Source: Polynucleobacter acidiphobus
Lineage (GTDB): Bacteria; Pseudomonadota; Gammaproteobacteria; Burkholderiales; Burkholderiaceae
Direction of reading: 5' to 3'
NCBI RefSeq assembly: GCF_003065385.1
Contig: NZ_CP023277.1
Location: 248,001-312,000 of the forward strand
Length of the DNA: 64,000 nt
Shown here: positions 19,224 through 28,720 of the stretch, piece by piece
Layout: every line of letters begins with the position of its first letter
Numbering within the stretch: position 1 is the stretch's first letter
Program-made: the position numbers and the translations under genes
The notes under the pieces: generated by a model
The model's database searches: none
Told to the model about the DNA's origin: nothing
What the model saw: only the letters and a program-made list of their open reading frames with translations

Positions 19224-19646
19224 TTACTGACCACGTACAGCCAATCCCACCCGCTTGACGCCATTTTCTTTTAAGCGTGACATCACATCCATCACCACTT
19301 CGTATTTGATGGATTTATCGGCTGCAAGTACCACCGGTTGCTCAGCAGATTTCTCAGCTTGAGAGCGCCCAAAGGCACCGAGCTCTAATTTAGTAATGGT
19401 CTGTGCACTCTCACCCTCTTTACGAATCGTAATGGCCTCATCAGCACCAATCGTAATAAAGACCGGGGGCAGGGCTTGTACCTTGGCGCCACCGACGGTG
19501 GGAAGATTGACTACTCCGGGGTTAACGAGCGGTGCGGTCACCATAAAGATGACCAAGAGCACCAACATCACATCGATGTAGGGCACTACATTAATGTCCG
19601 CAATCGCTTTCCGACGAGAGGAGCGAAAGGATGAGCGGCTAGCCAT
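19224..19646 (-). CDS. tolR: TolR, proton-channel component of Tol-Pal
   Basis: A 140-residue ExbD/TolR family protein with one membrane helix (about 22-42) holding the key Asp in VPYIDVMLVLLVIFM. The periplasmic domain follows. With TolQ it couples proton flow to TolA movement. It is 5 bases downstream of tolQ and 12 bases upstream of tolA. Confidence 0.95.
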   Translation of the reverse strand: MASRSSFRSSRRKAIADINVVPYIDVMLVLLVIFMVTAPLVNPGVVNLPTVGGAKVQALPPVFITIGADEAITIRKEGESAQTITKLELGAFGRSQAEKSAEQPVVLAADKSIKYEVVMDVMSRLKENGVKRVGLAVRGQ

Positions 19647-19651
19647 GATAA

Positions 19652-20326
19652 TTAGAGGCGAGCGCCTTGACGTTGCAAAATGTTGGTGAACTCTTCGATA
19701 AAGGATTCAAAATGAATCGAGAGGCGATCAATATCGGTGGAGTAGCGGTTATACGCCACGACTGCAGGGATGGCTGCAAATAAACCAATCGCAGTGGCTA
19801 CCAGGGCCTCTGCAATCCCTGGGGCCACAGAGGCAAGAGTAGCTTGTTGCACATTGGCCAAGCCTCGAAAGGCGTGCATGATGCCCCAAACTGTTCCGAG
19901 GAGTCCAATATAGGGTGAGACCGAGCCAACGGATGCTAGAAATGGCAAATTGGCCTCTAAACGATCCATCTCGCGCTGATAGGCGGCTTTCATGGCGCGC
20001 CGTGCCGCATCGATTTCTTTGGCTTTTAAAAACTCTTGCATCCCGGCAGCAAAGATGCGTTCTAAGACTGCCGCGTTGGCTTGGTTGCCGGCACTACTCA
20101 TTTTGCGCTGAGCAGCCTCAAATAAGGTTTGTAAGTCGCCGCCCGCCCAAAAGTCACACTCAAAGCGCTCGGTTTCGCGTTGCGCAGCACGTAGGGTCGA
20201 GCCCTTACGAAAAATGATGGTCCACGAGGCTACAGAGAGGCTCAAGAGCAACACCATCACTGCTTGGACCAAGATGCTGGCATTGAGAACCAGGGTCAGA
20301 ATAGAAAGGTCTTGAGTAGGGTTCAT
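19652..20326 (-). CDS. tolQ: TolQ, proton-channel component of Tol-Pal
   Basis: A 224-residue MotA/TolQ/ExbB family protein with three membrane helices (about 12-35, 130-155, 170-195). The family motif ASVGSVSPYIGLLGTVWGIMHAF is present, as is GIAEALVATAIGLFAAIPAVVAYN. It heads the tolQ-tolR-tolA-tolB-pal-cpoB-queC operon; its promoter should lie in the 104 bases shared with divergent glyA. Confidence 0.96.
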   Translation of the reverse strand: MNPTQDLSILTLVLNASILVQAVMVLLLSLSVASWTIIFRKGSTLRAAQRETERFECDFWAGGDLQTLFEAAQRKMSSAGNQANAAVLERIFAAGMQEFLKAKEIDAARRAMKAAYQREMDRLEANLPFLASVGSVSPYIGLLGTVWGIMHAFRGLANVQQATLASVAPGIAEALVATAIGLFAAIPAVVAYNRYSTDIDRLSIHFESFIEEFTNILQRQGARL

Positions 20327-20430
20327 AAGGACTTTGTATTATGGAGGGTAATTTTAGCCAATCCGCACTGGATTGCCGAAGTTTAATTGTCGTATTTTGT
20401 TATTGCTTTGTGATTAATTAGGAAGCCACT

Positions 20431-21678
20431 ATGTTTGATCGTCAACACACTTTAGCGCAGATTGACCCTGAGTTATGGGCCAGTATCCAAAACGAGAACC
20501 GTCGTCAAGAGGAGCATATTGAGCTCATCGCCTCTGAAAACTACACCTCACCCGCGGTGATGGCCGCTCAGGGCTCGCAGTTGACCAATAAATACGCAGA
20601 AGGTTATCCGGGTAAGCGCTATTACGGCGGTTGTGAGTTTGTGGATGTGGCTGAGCAATTGGCGATCGATCGGGTCAAAAAATTGTTTGGAGCTGATGCT
20701 GCGAATGTGCAACCCCATTGTGGTGCATCGGCCAATCAGGCCGTTTTCTTGGCCTTTCTAAAGCCTGGCGATACGTTTATGGGCATGAGTCTCGCTGAAG
20801 GTGGCCATCTGTCCCACGGCATGACACTCAATATGAGTGGTAAATGGTTTAACGCCATCTCCTATGGCCTCGATCAAAACGAAGCGATTGACTATGAGCA
20901 AATGGAGAGCTTAGCGCGTGAAAAGAAACCCAAACTCATCATTGCTGGTGCATCCGCTTACTCCTTGCAAATTGATTTTGAGCGCTTTGCAAAAGTGGCT
21001 AAAGAGATCGGTGCTATTTTTATGGTCGACATGGCGCACTACGCAGGCTTGATCGCGGCAGGTGTGTATCCCAATCCAGTGCCCTATGCCGACGTGGTGA
21101 CCTCCACTACGCACAAGAGTTTGCGTGGCCCACGCGGTGGCATCATTCTCATGAAGGCTGAGCATGAGAAAGCGATTAACTCGGCAGTATTCCCCGGCAT
21201 GCAAGGCGGACCGCTGATGCATGTGATTGCGGCAAAGGCGGTGGCTTTTAAAGAAGCGCTGGAGCCCAGCTTTAAGGACTATCAAAAGCAGGTGATTGCT
21301 AATGCGCAAGCCTTAGCGAATTCGTTGATTGAGCGGGGTCTACGGATTGTTTCGGGTAAAACCGAGTCACATGTCATGCTCGTCGATCTGCGTGCCAAGA
21401 AAATTACCGGTAAGGAAGCCGAAGCTGCATTAGGCGCTGCTCACATTACCGTGAACAAAAATGCAATTCCGAACGATCCTGAGAAACCGATGGTAACGAG
21501 TGGAATACGCCTAGGCTCACCCGCCATGACCACGCGTGGCTTTAAAGAGGCCGAAGCCAAGCAAGTGGGGCAACTGATTGCCGATGTGCTCGATCATCCG
21601 AATGATGCCAATCATTTAGCGAAGGTGCGTGAGCAAGTGAATGCGCTCACCAAACGATTCCCTGTTTACGGAAATTAA
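20431..21678 (+). CDS. glyA: Serine hydroxymethyltransferase
   Basis: A 415-residue PLP enzyme interconverting serine and glycine with transfer of a one-carbon unit to tetrahydrofolate. Hallmarks are [38 protein letters not shown], and the PLP lysine in [16 protein letters not shown]. Full length. It is divergent from tolQ and 5 bases upstream of nrdR; glyA-nrdR is a common proteobacterial pairing. Confidence 0.97.
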   Translation: MFDRQHTLAQIDPELWASIQNENRRQEEHIELIASENYTSPAVMAAQGSQLTNKYAEGYPGKRYYGGCEFVDVAEQLAIDRVKKLFGADAANVQPHCGASANQAVFLAFLKPGDTFMGMSLAEGGHLSHGMTLNMSGKWFNAISYGLDQNEAIDYEQMESLAREKKPKLIIAGASAYSLQIDFERFAKVAKEIGAIFMVDMAHYAGLIAAGVYPNPVPYADVVTSTTHKSLRGPRGGIILMKAEHEKAINSAVFPGMQGGPLMHVIAAKAVAFKEALEPSFKDYQKQVIANAQALANSLIERGLRIVSGKTESHVMLVDLRAKKITGKEAEAALGAAHITVNKNAIPNDPEKPMVTSGIRLGSPAMTTRGFKEAEAKQVGQLIADVLDHPNDANHLAKVREQVNALTKRFPVYGN

Positions 21679-21683
21679 GCTTC

Positions 21684-22130
21684 ATGCGCTGCCCGTTTTG
21701 CCATAGTGACGATACCCAGGTGATGGATACCCGGGTATCGGACGAGGGCGATTCGGTCAGGCGTCGCAGGCGCTGCGCATCGTGCGATAAGCGCTTTACC
21801 ACGTATGAGCGGGCCGAGCTGAGTCTGCCTGCGATTGTGAAAAAAAATGGCAGTCGCGTGGAGTACAGCCATGAAAAATTAGTGAGCTCGATCCGCTTAG
21901 CGTTACGTAAACGCCCGGTTTCCTCGGATGCAGTCGATGATGCGATCGGACGCATCGAAGAAAAATTGATGGCCTCCGGTGAAAAAGAAATCCCCAGTGA
22001 GCGCGTTGGTGAACTAGTAATGCGTGAGCTCAAACGCTTAGATAAAGTCGCCTACATCCGCTTTGCATCGGTCTATCGCAGCTTTGCCGATCTTGAGTCG
22101 TTTGAGAGTGCTCTCAAAGAGCTAAAGTAA
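21684..22130 (+). CDS. nrdR: Transcriptional repressor NrdR
   Basis: A 148-residue repressor of ribonucleotide reductase genes. The zinc ribbon cysteines are C3, C6, C31 and C34, and the ATP-cone domain spans about 46-136 ([28 protein letters not shown] start; [11 protein letters not shown]). It senses dATP/ATP. It is co-directional with glyA and converges with adk, only 5 bases away. Confidence 0.96.
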   Translation: MRCPFCHSDDTQVMDTRVSDEGDSVRRRRRCASCDKRFTTYERAELSLPAIVKKNGSRVEYSHEKLVSSIRLALRKRPVSSDAVDDAIGRIEEKLMASGEKEIPSERVGELVMRELKRLDKVAYIRFASVYRSFADLESFESALKELK

Positions 22131-22135
22131 AAAAT

Positions 22136-22819
<684 letters not shown>

Positions 22820-22892
22820 TCATTCCCTATAGTCTAATTGATTGCACCGACTTAGGGCAGATTTATTGGGGCCCGCTTCTTAGCGAAATCCC

Positions 22893-23621
22893 TTAAAAGA
22901 ATTTACGCACGCGCTCCAGATCTTCGGGGGTGTCCACACCGGCTGGTGGTAGTTCAGAGGCAAGGTGTACTGCGATACGGTAGCCATGCCAGAGTACACG
23001 TAATTGCTCCAAAGACTCAGCAATCTCTAATGGGGATGTTACAAGTTGCGCATATTGTTTTAGAAAACCCACGCGGTACGCATAAATGCCAATGTGGCGA
23101 TAGTACGTAGGTGACGATTGGGTGCGATCGTAGGGTATGGCTGCTCTCGAGAAATACAAGGCTTCGTGCTGTTGATTAAGAACCACTTTGACCGCATTCG
23201 GATTGGTAATTTCCTCGGCACTCTGAATAGCCACGGCTGCTGTGCTCATCACGCATTCGGAGTTTGCTGCTAATGTATCAGCGACTTGATTGATGAGCTC
23301 CACTGGTATTAAAGGCTCATCGCCTTGCACATTCACGATCAGGGCTTCGTCATCTAAGCCTAGGCGAGAGGCAACCTCCGCAATCCGATCGGTGCCACTC
23401 GGGTGATCTTTACGGGTCATGATGACGGTTAAGCCCGCCGCTTGGCAGGCTGATTCGATTTCAATGGTATCGGTAGCAACTAAAATTTGTTTTGCTTTGG
23501 ATTGCGCGGCGCGCTCAGCAACGCGCACCACCATTGGTTTACCCCCAAGATCGGCGAGCGCTTTGCGCTCAAGGCGGGAGGAGGCCAAACGCGCCGGGAT
23601 GACAACAGTAAAGACGGTCAT
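22893..23621 (-). CDS. kdsB: 3-deoxy-manno-octulosonate cytidylyltransferase
   Basis: A 242-residue enzyme activating KDO as CMP-KDO for LPS inner core synthesis. N-terminal VVIPARLASSRLERKALADLGGKPM is diagnostic, as are NVQGDEPLI and YRHIGIYAYRVGFL. A TTG at 23630 would add three residues and abut the upstream stop; I prefer ATG 23621. It lies with lpxK, so this block supplies lipid A and core. Confidence 0.95.
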   Translation of the reverse strand: MTVFTVVIPARLASSRLERKALADLGGKPMVVRVAERAAQSKAKQILVATDTIEIESACQAAGLTVIMTRKDHPSGTDRIAEVASRLGLDDEALIVNVQGDEPLIPVELINQVADTLAANSECVMSTAAVAIQSAEEITNPNAVKVVLNQQHEALYFSRAAIPYDRTQSSPTYYRHIGIYAYRVGFLKQYAQLVTSPLEIAESLEQLRVLWHGYRIAVHLASELPPAGVDTPEDLERVRKFF

Positions 23622-23630
23622 CGCAAGCAA

Positions 23631-23825
23631 TTATTTAGAGAGCGCAGCGGCTTCTTCGGGGCTGAGACTTCTCGCTTCGTCAACGAGCATGACCGGAATG
23701 TCGTCACGAATCGGGTAGGCCAGTTTATCGACTTTGCAAATGAGCTCGAGCTTATCCTCATCCAAATGGAGCGAGCTCTTACAAATCGGGCAAACCACAA
23801 TATCGAGTAGATTTCTATTCATCAT
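23631..23825 (-). CDS. UPF0434/Trm112 family small zinc-ribbon-like protein
   Basis: A 64-residue protein with [10 protein letters not shown] near residues 12-21 and [16 protein letters not shown], the signature of the UPF0434 (YcaR) family found between lpxK and kdsB in many proteobacteria. In this copy the first two cysteines are present but the second zinc pair is only partly kept (LICKVDKL has one Cys). Function is unsettled; related Trm112 proteins activate methyltransferases. The start is either of two adjacent ATGs, 23825 or 23822. Confidence 0.88.
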   Translation of the reverse strand: MMNRNLLDIVVCPICKSSLHLDEDKLELICKVDKLAYPIRDDIPVMLVDEARSLSPEEAAALSK

Positions 23826-23875
23826 CGGAGGGCCTCAATCATCACTATGTGCTCATCATAGCCCAAGACCTGGGA

Positions 23876-24991
23876 TTATTTGAGATAGGGATTGGGTCGC
23901 GTAATCACCTCTTGCATCCAATCACTAAACACAGGTGGGATCTCTAAACGCATCGGAACCACCCAGATACGAGAATCCTCAATTCCAGCGCATTTGACCG
24001 CATCTTTTTCGGTGATTAGGATGAGATCTACAGGAAGTGATTTGAGATCATTGTGCTGAACCGGTGCGTGATCGGGCAAGGCTAGAGTTTGATCAATATG
24101 CACTCCCAATTTAGTGAGTGCATCAAAAAACTTTTTTGGATTACCAATCGCTGCAAGTGCGCCTACTTTTAATCCAACCAAGCGACTGAGCATTTGCGTA
24201 AAGCTGATTGGCTCATTGGGCCGATGTAGGGGATACGCGCTATCGATCTTCGGACTCAAGTGTAGTTCGCGAGAACTAGGAAAAGGCTCGCTCTGGGCAG
24301 GAGATTCCCCAATGGTGATGGTTGCATCGCGCTCACGCTTAGCACTCTCGCGCAGTGGCCCAGCGGGCAAGAGTCTGCCATTGCCATCCCCGCGCTCATC
24401 CTCAACGACCAATTCCAGATCACGCCCACCTTCGCGTGCAGGCCAGCGGACTAAGGCCGCATGCTGCAAACCATCGTCACTAATGATCACATTGATCTGC
24501 GGATCGGACTGTAAAAGCGCATCAATGCAGGCTTTGCGTTTGCGATAGACCCAAATTGGCACGCTGTCATGAATGCGTTGCGCCATCAGCACGGGTTCAT
24601 CGCCAACTTGATTGGGCTTACTGGCACGATTAACACGTGTGGGTTGCGTGAGTGATGAACGAGTATTGGGTTGATAGCCACGGCTAATCACGCCAGGTTT
24701 AAAGCCTCGTTCGATCAATTCATTAGCAAGCGCAATCACGAGTGGCGTCTTACCTGTGCCCCCCACCCGAATATTGCCCACGATGATGATCGGCACTGGC
24801 GCAGCGCGATAGATCCCCAGAGTATGCAATAGGCCAGAGTCCACGATCAACTGCTTGATCCAAACCACGAGGCCATAGAGCCATGCCAAGGGCAGCAAAA
24901 CAAGACTGATGAAGCGATCGATAAGTGCGCGAATGGGCGATTGAGAGAAAGAAGATTTTTCCCAAAAGCGCGGCGAAGTTTTGAAGAGCAT
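23876..24991 (-). CDS. lpxK: Tetraacyldisaccharide 4'-kinase
   Basis: A 371-residue inner-membrane enzyme adding the 4'-phosphate to lipid A precursor. A hydrophobic N-terminal helix (about 28-48) precedes the P-loop VGNIRVGGTGKTPLVIALA (about 75-93); ISDDGLQHAALVR is the family's second signature. The ATG overlaps the exbD stop by one base (TAATG), so translation is coupled. Full length. Confidence 0.95.
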   Translation of the reverse strand: MLFKTSPRFWEKSSFSQSPIRALIDRFISLVLLPLAWLYGLVVWIKQLIVDSGLLHTLGIYRAAPVPIIIVGNIRVGGTGKTPLVIALANELIERGFKPGVISRGYQPNTRSSLTQPTRVNRASKPNQVGDEPVLMAQRIHDSVPIWVYRKRKACIDALLQSDPQINVIISDDGLQHAALVRWPAREGGRDLELVVEDERGDGNGRLLPAGPLRESAKRERDATITIGESPAQSEPFPSSRELHLSPKIDSAYPLHRPNEPISFTQMLSRLVGLKVGALAAIGNPKKFFDALTKLGVHIDQTLALPDHAPVQHNDLKSLPVDLILITEKDAVKCAGIEDSRIWVVPMRLEIPPVFSDWMQEVITRPNPYLK

Positions 24992-25455
24992 TATTTTTTC
25001 GCTTGACTACTAAAGGCGATGTTCGGTAGACCTGCATCGCGAGCGAGTTCCAGTACGGTCATCACAGCTTGATGCGGAGCGCGAGCATCGGCATCAATGC
25101 TAACCCGTAGGTTTTGCTCAGGAGCAGTGTTCATTTGCTTGAGTGCGCTCCCCAGTTGAGCGCGATTCATGACCTTACCATTAAGTGCAAAGCGGCCATC
25201 GCTACTCACCGCAATATTGATCTCACGCGCTGAGTCGACCGTCTCTAACCCAGAGGCGGTTGGCAGGGTAATCGCAATTTCTTGGAACTTGGTAAACGTG
25301 GTGGAAATCATCAAAAAGATCAGGATGACCAAGAGGACGTCAATAAATGCGATTAGATTGATTTCAGGTTCGGCATAGGAGAACGAGCGGGATGAGCGAC
25401 CCAAATGTATGCCAAAGCGAGAGGAGCTTTTGTGCGAAGTGTCGAGCCAGCTCAT
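24991..25455 (-). CDS. exbD: ExbD/TolR family biopolymer transport protein
   Basis: A 154-residue protein with one membrane helix (about 33-53) containing the proton-relay Asp in NLIAFIDVLLVILIFLMIS, followed by a periplasmic domain. It pairs with the upstream ExbB-like protein, overlapping it by ATGA. The energised partner (TonB or other) is not in this window. Linkage of exbBD to lpxK is common in betaproteobacteria and could point to a role in envelope transport rather than iron alone. Confidence 0.9.
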   Translation of the reverse strand: MSWLDTSHKSSSRFGIHLGRSSRSFSYAEPEINLIAFIDVLLVILIFLMISTTFTKFQEIAITLPTASGLETVDSAREINIAVSSDGRFALNGKVMNRAQLGSALKQMNTAPEQNLRVSIDADARAPHQAVMTVLELARDAGLPNIAFSSQAKK

Positions 25456-26123
25456 GAGGATGATGAAGCCGATTGTGGATACAACTTCTTAAACAACTGC
25501 CGGGTGCATTCCTCGCATTCACGCTGGCGTTGATCGGCCACTGCTCGTAAGATCCGCCATCCAGCCAGTGCCGGGATTGCGATTAAGAGGCCAAACGCGG
25601 TGTTGTAGAGCGCAATCGAGATGCCATGCGCCAATTGCTGAGGATTAGTCGCGCCAACGCTTGCAGCATTGACCGCACTACCAATCGTTCCACCTTGACT
25701 ACCAAAGATCTCAATCATGCCCACCACAGTGCCAAAGAGGCCCAGCAGTGGGGCAACGGTGGCGATCGTGGCGAGCGCTCCTAAATAGCGATCTAATTTG
25801 GTCCAAAGGTTTTGGGCGAGGATTTGCAGCTCCTCAATGGCAACCTCGGCCGAGTGCCCCAAGGCATGCTCACGTAAGACCCCAGCTAATAGTCCGCCAA
25901 TCGGGGAGGAGCTTGTGAGGTGATTGATGAAGTTCGGATCCTTGGCCAAGGTCGAGGTGGCAGCAAAGGCCTCTTCAATCGACTCTTTACGAACAATGTG
26001 GGTTTTACGCAAATACCAGCTGCGTTCGAGCAAAATGGCTAAGCCCAGGATGGATATGGCAAGGAGGGGCCAGATCGGCCAGCCCGCAGCGATTAAGATG
26101 GAATACATGAACGGTATTTTCAT
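25452..26123 (-). CDS. exbB: ExbB/TolQ family proton channel protein
   Basis: A 223-residue MotA/TolQ/ExbB family protein with three helices (about 7-30, 110-135, 155-180). GALATIATVAPLLGLFGTVVGMIEIF is the conserved family stretch. It leads the operon exbB-exbD-lpxK-UPF0434-kdsB-adk. A second Met five codons in (26108) is an alternative start; neither has a strong ribosome site. Confidence 0.9.
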   Translation of the reverse strand: MKIPFMYSILIAAGWPIWPLLAISILGLAILLERSWYLRKTHIVRKESIEEAFAATSTLAKDPNFINHLTSSSPIGGLLAGVLREHALGHSAEVAIEELQILAQNLWTKLDRYLGALATIATVAPLLGLFGTVVGMIEIFGSQGGTIGSAVNAASVGATNPQQLAHGISIALYNTAFGLLIAIPALAGWRILRAVADQRQRECEECTRQLFKKLYPQSASSSS

Positions 26124-26475
26124 GCAAATTCAGAAAAGCCCAAAAAAGCGGGTAACCCTATTCCATCCAGCAAACCAGTTTCATCAAACGATGGGCTTTC
26201 ATGCCACCTTGTGGATAACTCTGTGCAAAACTTTGTGCAAATACCGCTCTAAGTCCTTGATGGGTGGTGTAAGTCCTTGATTTATGCTTGAAGATCAGTC
26301 CATTCAAACGATAAAAATATGATTTTAAATCAATTACTTACATTTTCACTGTTGGATGAATACGACATCCATAAAGAGCGAGTATTCACTAACTTTATGA
26401 CTTTTCCTGTCAGTCAAGCCTTGTGGATATGTCGCGACCCGCAAGCCCATATAGTTACAGGAAGGTGACGCTTTG
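26124..26475. promoter_or_regulatory. Divergent exbB/xseA intergenic region with phased DnaA-box-like repeats
   Basis: 352 bases, no gene seen. Three DnaA-box-like 9-mers sit in a 12-bp phase: TGTGGATAA at 26210-26218 (perfect to TGTGNATAA), TGTGCAAAA at 26222-26230 and TGTGCAAAT at 26234-26242 (one and two mismatches). A fourth, TGTGGATAT, is at 26422-26430 (one mismatch). Between them the 12-mer TAAGTCCTTGAT occurs twice, at 26250-26261 and 26270-26281, in a 20-bp period. An AGGAAGG ribosome site precedes xseA. These patterns suggest DnaA-dependent control or a DnaA reservoir; function is inferred. Confidence 0.5.
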
Positions 26476-27675
26476 ATGACGGAAAAATCAAGGCCGATCC
26501 TAAGCGTTGGCGATCTAAACCGCGCCATTGCTGAGTCTTTGACCGAACAGTTTGAGTTTGTCATGGTTAGCGGGGAGGTTTCGAACTTCAAAGCTTATGA
26601 CAGCGGGCACTGGTATTTCTCGCTAAAAGACGAAGAAGGCCAGATTCGCTGTGTGATGTTTCGGGGAAAAAATCTGCAAGTCGGATTTATGCCCCAATCT
26701 GGGGATCAAGTCGAGGTCAGTGCCTCGGTTAGCATGTATGTGCCTCGTGGTGATGTTCAGCTCACGATCCATGCTTTGCGTAAAGCAGGCCTAGGCGGTC
26801 TTTATGAAGCTTTTCTAAAACTCAAAGAGAAGTTAGCCAAAGCCGGCTTATTTGACGAAGAGCGTAAACGCGCAATTCCATCTCATCCCAAGGCAATTGC
26901 GATTGTGACCTCAACGCAAGCCGCAGCCTTGAAAGATGTGCTCACCACCTTAGCGCGTCGTGCGCCACATATTCCGATCTTTATCTATCCAACTCTAGTG
27001 CAGGGTGCGGATGCACCTCCTGGGATCATCAAAGCCATTCAGAAGGCTAATGATGATTGTTTGGTAGAGGTGATTCTCCTCGTGCGGGGCGGGGGCAGCA
27101 TTGAAGATCTATGGGCATTTAATGACGAGCAGCTGGCGCACACCATTGCCAACTCGGACATACCAATCATCAGTGGCGTGGGGCACGAAACGGATTTCAC
27201 GATTGCTGATTTTGTAGCGGACCTGCGAGCGCCTACACCAACCGGTGCCGCTGAATTAGCCACCCCAAAACGAGAGCAACTTTTACAAGAGCTGAAGAGC
27301 TATCAAGAGACGATTGCTCAGCGTCTGGAGCAGCGTCTCGAGCGCGAAGCCCAAACACTTGATCAAATTAGTCTGAGACTCAAGCACGCTTTACCAAACC
27401 CGGAGCGCATGCGCGAGCAAATTGAGCAATGGCAGCAACGTTTGTCTCAAGGTGTACGCGTGTATCTAGAGAGCCTGAAACGCAATCAGGCACATTGGCT
27501 TACTCAGCTTGAAACCCTCAATCCGCAACGCACGCTCGAGCGGGGTTACGCAGTGATTTTGGATGAGAATCAAAAGGCCGCAAGGCAACCCAGTGATATT
27601 CGAGAGGATGAGCGGTATCAGCTTTGGCTTGCAGAAGGCAAGATGCAAGTTGCCTTTAAAAAAATAGATAGCTAA
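26476..27675 (+). CDS. xseA: Exodeoxyribonuclease VII large subunit
   Basis: A 399-residue protein. An OB-fold nucleic-acid-binding domain (about 8-105: LSVGDLNRAIAESL, VSGEVSNFKAYDSGHWYFSLKD) is followed by the catalytic Exonuc_VII_L domain with IAIVTSTQAAALKDVL, RGGGSIEDLWAFNDE and ISGVGHETDFTIADFVADLRAPTPTGAAE. With XseB it degrades single-stranded DNA. It is about 50 residues shorter than the E. coli enzyme in the C-terminal coiled coil. A TTG one codon upstream is possible, but ATG 26476 is preferred. Confidence 0.95.
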   Translation: MTEKSRPILSVGDLNRAIAESLTEQFEFVMVSGEVSNFKAYDSGHWYFSLKDEEGQIRCVMFRGKNLQVGFMPQSGDQVEVSASVSMYVPRGDVQLTIHALRKAGLGGLYEAFLKLKEKLAKAGLFDEERKRAIPSHPKAIAIVTSTQAAALKDVLTTLARRAPHIPIFIYPTLVQGADAPPGIIKAIQKANDDCLVEVILLVRGGGSIEDLWAFNDEQLAHTIANSDIPIISGVGHETDFTIADFVADLRAPTPTGAAELATPKREQLLQELKSYQETIAQRLEQRLEREAQTLDQISLRLKHALPNPERMREQIEQWQQRLSQGVRVYLESLKRNQAHWLTQLETLNPQRTLERGYAVILDENQKAARQPSDIREDERYQLWLAEGKMQVAFKKIDS

Positions 27676-27732
27676 TTCTTATCCTCTTGGGTTGGAGCGC
27701 ACACCCTTGATTCTTCCAATATGGAGTCTGCC

Positions 27733-27754
27733 AAATTAAAGAGAACTTTAATTT
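27733..27754. repeat. Perfect 9-bp inverted repeat, first of a pair
   Basis: AAATTAAAG, a 4-base loop AGAA, then CTTTAATTT. It lies between the end of xseA and the end of higA and shares the core ATTAAAG/CTTTAAT with a second palindrome 31 bp further on. The stem is too AT-rich and lacks a clean T-run for a confident terminator. It may be a protein-binding site. Confidence 0.5.
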
Positions 27755-27764
27755 GAAAGTTGCG

Positions 27765-27784
27765 TATTAAAGTTTTCTTTAATA
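27765..27784. repeat. Perfect 8-bp inverted repeat, second of a pair
   Basis: TATTAAAG, loop TTTT, then CTTTAATA. Its centre is 31 bp from that of the preceding palindrome, about three helical turns, so both would face the same side of the DNA. Function unknown. Confidence 0.5.
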
Positions 27785-27903
27785 TGGACTTCAATCAAAA
27801 TTAGGAATCTGCCAAAAGCTAGTCTCTTATTCATCTTTTGGGGAATAATGGCGAAGAAATGGCATTTGTCGGCTCAAGATTTTAAGAAGATGCAGATTTA
27901 TCT

Positions 27904-28368
27904 CTAAACCTTCACCTTTTGTTTGCTCGCCACTCTTATTGATATCGCAGATTTTTTGATGGGCTGCTCAATCAAAATATTAGGCGAAATGCCGAAGCGC
28001 TTCGAAATCGCTTTAACTTGACGAAGGTTTAGTTTTCTCGCTCCAGATAGAAGCTGGGATATAACGCTTTGGTTGCCAATTTCAGGTAGATCCGACTGTC
28101 GAAGCCCGTGTTGATCCATCAAAAACTTAAGAATTTCTTGAGGTTTAGCTTGATCGATTGGGAAATGTTCTCTTTCATACGAGCGAATCAATTCACATAC
28201 GATCTCAAAAAGATTAAGTAACGAATGCTTTTTTGAGCAGCCAATCGCATCCGATAGATGGTCGGCGAGCAATACCATTCGCTCATAGTCTTTTCGGTTA
28301 TGAATGGGAGAAAGGGCAACAGTTTTGCTAAGTTGCTGCCAGGCATTTTCTAATTCGAGCATGTTCAT
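27904..28368 (-). CDS. higA: HigA-type antitoxin with helix-turn-helix
   Basis: A 154-residue protein. The C-terminal half carries an Xre-like HTH (QHGLRQSDLPEIGNQSVISQLLSGARKLNLRQVKAISKRFGIS, about 95-137) typical of HigA antitoxins paired with HigB_toxin proteins; the N-terminal half is helical. It neutralises HigB and normally represses its own operon. The ATG at 28368 overlaps the higB stop (ATGA); a GTG at 28377 and an ATG at 28362 are alternatives. The order toxin-first, antitoxin-second is the usual higBA order. Confidence 0.85.
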   Translation of the reverse strand: MNMLELENAWQQLSKTVALSPIHNRKDYERMVLLADHLSDAIGCSKKHSLLNLFEIVCELIRSYEREHFPIDQAKPQEILKFLMDQHGLRQSDLPEIGNQSVISQLLSGARKLNLRQVKAISKRFGISPNILIEQPIKKSAISIRVASKQKVKV

Positions 28369-28652
28369 TTCTTCCACCGTCCCTTATCGTAAATGGCATG
28401 GGTAAGAATCTGCTTAATGTAACAAATTTGTTTTGAAAAACTTATAAAAGTTATTAATCGATATCGATTTCCACAAATATCAAAAACAATTAAATCTTCG
28501 ACTTTATCCATCGTTCCAAATACAGACTTTAGTTGAGAATAATTGTCGAATGACTGGGATTCAATAATTCTTCTCCAACTTTGTAGGGGTTTAAGGGCAT
28601 CTGGGTGGTTTGCTGAAAACTCAATGATTCGTTTATTGGAAATGACGCGCAT
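28365..28652 (-). CDS. higB: HigB-type mRNA interferase toxin
   Basis: A 95-residue protein of the HigB_toxin family (RelE-like fold). It begins MRVISNKRIIEFSANHPDA and carries the conserved FDICGNRYRLITFISF and FIRTHAIYDK-like ending (QILTHAIYDKGRW). Toxins of this family cleave mRNA on the ribosome. A longer frame from 28676 is possible; ATG 28652 matches family starts. The operon is flanked by xseA and murB. Confidence 0.87.
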   Translation of the reverse strand: MRVISNKRIIEFSANHPDALKPLQSWRRIIESQSFDNYSQLKSVFGTMDKVEDLIVFDICGNRYRLITFISFSKQICYIKQILTHAIYDKGRWKK

Positions 28653-28720
28653 TACCCATTTTATTGCAAAATGCAATAAAAAGAAAGACGAATATTTAAC
28701 CCCTGAAAAAAAGAATCGGA

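Noticed and set aside
27848..27907. Short frame MAKKWHLSAQDFKKMQIYL after xseA
   Set aside because: Only 19 codons, overlaps the end of higA, no evidence of expression.
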